From assembly GCA_963922315.1 (NCBI GenBank), contig CAWUID010000021.1, positions 1-35,140 on the forward strand: a stretch of DNA of 35,140 nucleotides, in the 5' to 3' direction. Under the pieces are notes generated by a model, which worked only from the letters and a program-made list of their open reading frames with translations, made no database searches and was not told the DNA's origin. Positions 34,252 to 35,140 of this stretch are shown piece after piece. Source of the stretch: JAHDBG01 sp963922315. Its GTDB lineage: Bacteria; Pseudomonadota; Gammaproteobacteria; Chromatiales; Chromatiaceae. The position numbers and the translations under genes are program-made. How positions within the stretch are numbered: the first letter of the stretch is position 1; each line of letters begins with the position of its first letter.

Positions 34252-35140
34252 ATGATCCGGCAGACCAATGTGCAAGGACACCGGCAGGATTACCAGTATG
34301 ATCGTCAGAACCGTCTGCAATCCAGCCAGGTGACGCCGCAAGGCGGGACAGAGCAAACGATACTGGATGATATTCAATATACGGCGGCGGGCCAGAAAGC
34401 ACACGAAACCGCCTGGAATGGGGCACAAACCACCTATCAGTACGAATCGGAAACCCAACGACTGATTCGAGTGGATACCGACCGGGCCGATGGTGCATTG
34501 CAACAACTGACCTATACTTACAACGCCTGTACCAGTTGATTAGCGCAACAGGTCGCGAAAATGCGGATGCCAGCGTTGGAATTGACAGTCCGGCGGCTGT
34601 GGTTAATCCAGACTCGAATCAATATCAACAATACACTCGATCTTTTGATTATGACACTGACGGTAACCCGATTAAGATCAGCCATCAGGGTGCCACAAAT
34701 TATGTGCGTAATATCACTGCATCTGATCATTTCGATGTGGCGGGCAATCAACAGACATTGAGTACTGGACAGACCTTGACCTGGGGTGGGCGCAATCAGT
34801 TGAGTCGCCCGACCACAATTGCCCGTTCGGGTACAGATGATGATCACGAACGCTATCTGTACGATACGAGCAGGCAACGGATGCGATCCCGGATCAACAG
34901 GTGTGATACAGTCTAGATGATTTACTCGGGTCCAGCCAACTGGAGCTGGATGCCGAGGGTAAAGTACTGACCCAGGAAGAATATTACCCGTATGGGACGC
35001 CGCCATACGGGCTGCTAAATCGCAGACAGAAGTCAAATATAAAATCGTGCGTTATTCAAGCAAAGAACGCGATGCGAGTGGCTTATATTACTAGAGTTTA
35101 GAGCGAGCGGGTCTTCCCAAGCCTCGTTGTATGAGCTTGG
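34252..35140 (+). pseudogene. Rhs/YD-repeat (TccC/SpvB-type) protein remnant
   Basis: The translated pieces are typical of the end of the YD-repeat core: YQYDRQNRLQSSQVTPQG, YQYESETQRLIRVD, LTYTYNA, then in another frame QLISATGRENADASVG and SFDYDTDGNPIKISHQG, then LDDLLGSSQLELDAEGKV and EEYYPYG, and finally AAKSQTEVKYKIVRYSSK with ERDASGLYY. This order matches the conserved core end of insecticidal-toxin C subunits and Rhs proteins. It is broken by a frameshift near 34530, a TGA at about 34901-34903 where family members have Arg (CGA), a further shift near 35000, and a TAG at 35090-35092. The 5' part is missing at the IS border and the 3' end leaves the window. Not functional. Confidence 0.85.

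Noticed and set aside
32700..34265. Target-site duplication flanking the ISAs1 element
   Set aside because: The 8-10 bases on the two sides do not match; the short shared CCGG is at different distances and not convincing.

Overview
The window looks like chromosomal DNA of a gammaproteobacterium. The evidence is a RapA/HepA homologue (a largely gammaproteobacterial factor), a one-piece tmRNA with the tag ANDDNYALAA, a NrdA with two N-terminal ATP-cones, and MreC/MreD and GltB/GltD of proteobacterial type. A sulfur- or methane-oxidising lineage is possible, but the genus cannot be fixed from sequence alone.

Layout. (1) Positions 52-6094, minus strand: a compact, mostly overlapping cluster reading DUF4143 AAA+ ATPase, DNA cytosine-5 methyltransferase, a protein with two GHKL ATPase modules and a histidine-kinase-like core, a receiver-domain protein with an unrecognised C-terminal domain, and a Vsr mismatch endonuclease cut off at position 52-55. 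It resembles a restriction/defence locus wired as a two-component system and is the most interesting system here. An exact 23-bp direct-repeat array lies in front of the first gene. (2) 6404-14422: housekeeping genes priA (minus), then nrdA, mreC (apparent ATT start), mreD, ssrA (tmRNA) and a Fic-family gene (plus). (3) 14523-19429: a membrane-anchored di-haem cytochrome (minus) divergent from rapA (plus). (4) 19447-22689: a translationally coupled polyamine operon of arginine-decarboxylase-like enzyme, agmatinase and a deoxyhypusine-synthase-family enzyme, inferred to lead from arginine to putrescine to homospermidine. (5) 22691-32595, minus strand: gltB and gltD, normally adjacent, are separated by about 1.8 kb with five small genes (DUF4160, DUF2442, BrnT, BrnA, a DUF4760-like membrane protein). 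An atypical P-type ATPase that has lost the usual metal-site and hinge signatures follows gltD. (6) 32713-34251: a decayed ISAs1-family insertion sequence with clear 27-bp inverted repeats, carrying a roughly 300-bp GC-rich structured insert. (7) 34252-35140: a frameshifted Rhs/TccC-type YD-repeat pseudogene running off the window.

The two ends are accessory and decaying (IS-truncated vsr at the left, IS plus Rhs remnant at the right). The middle is mostly core metabolism with inserted accessory modules.
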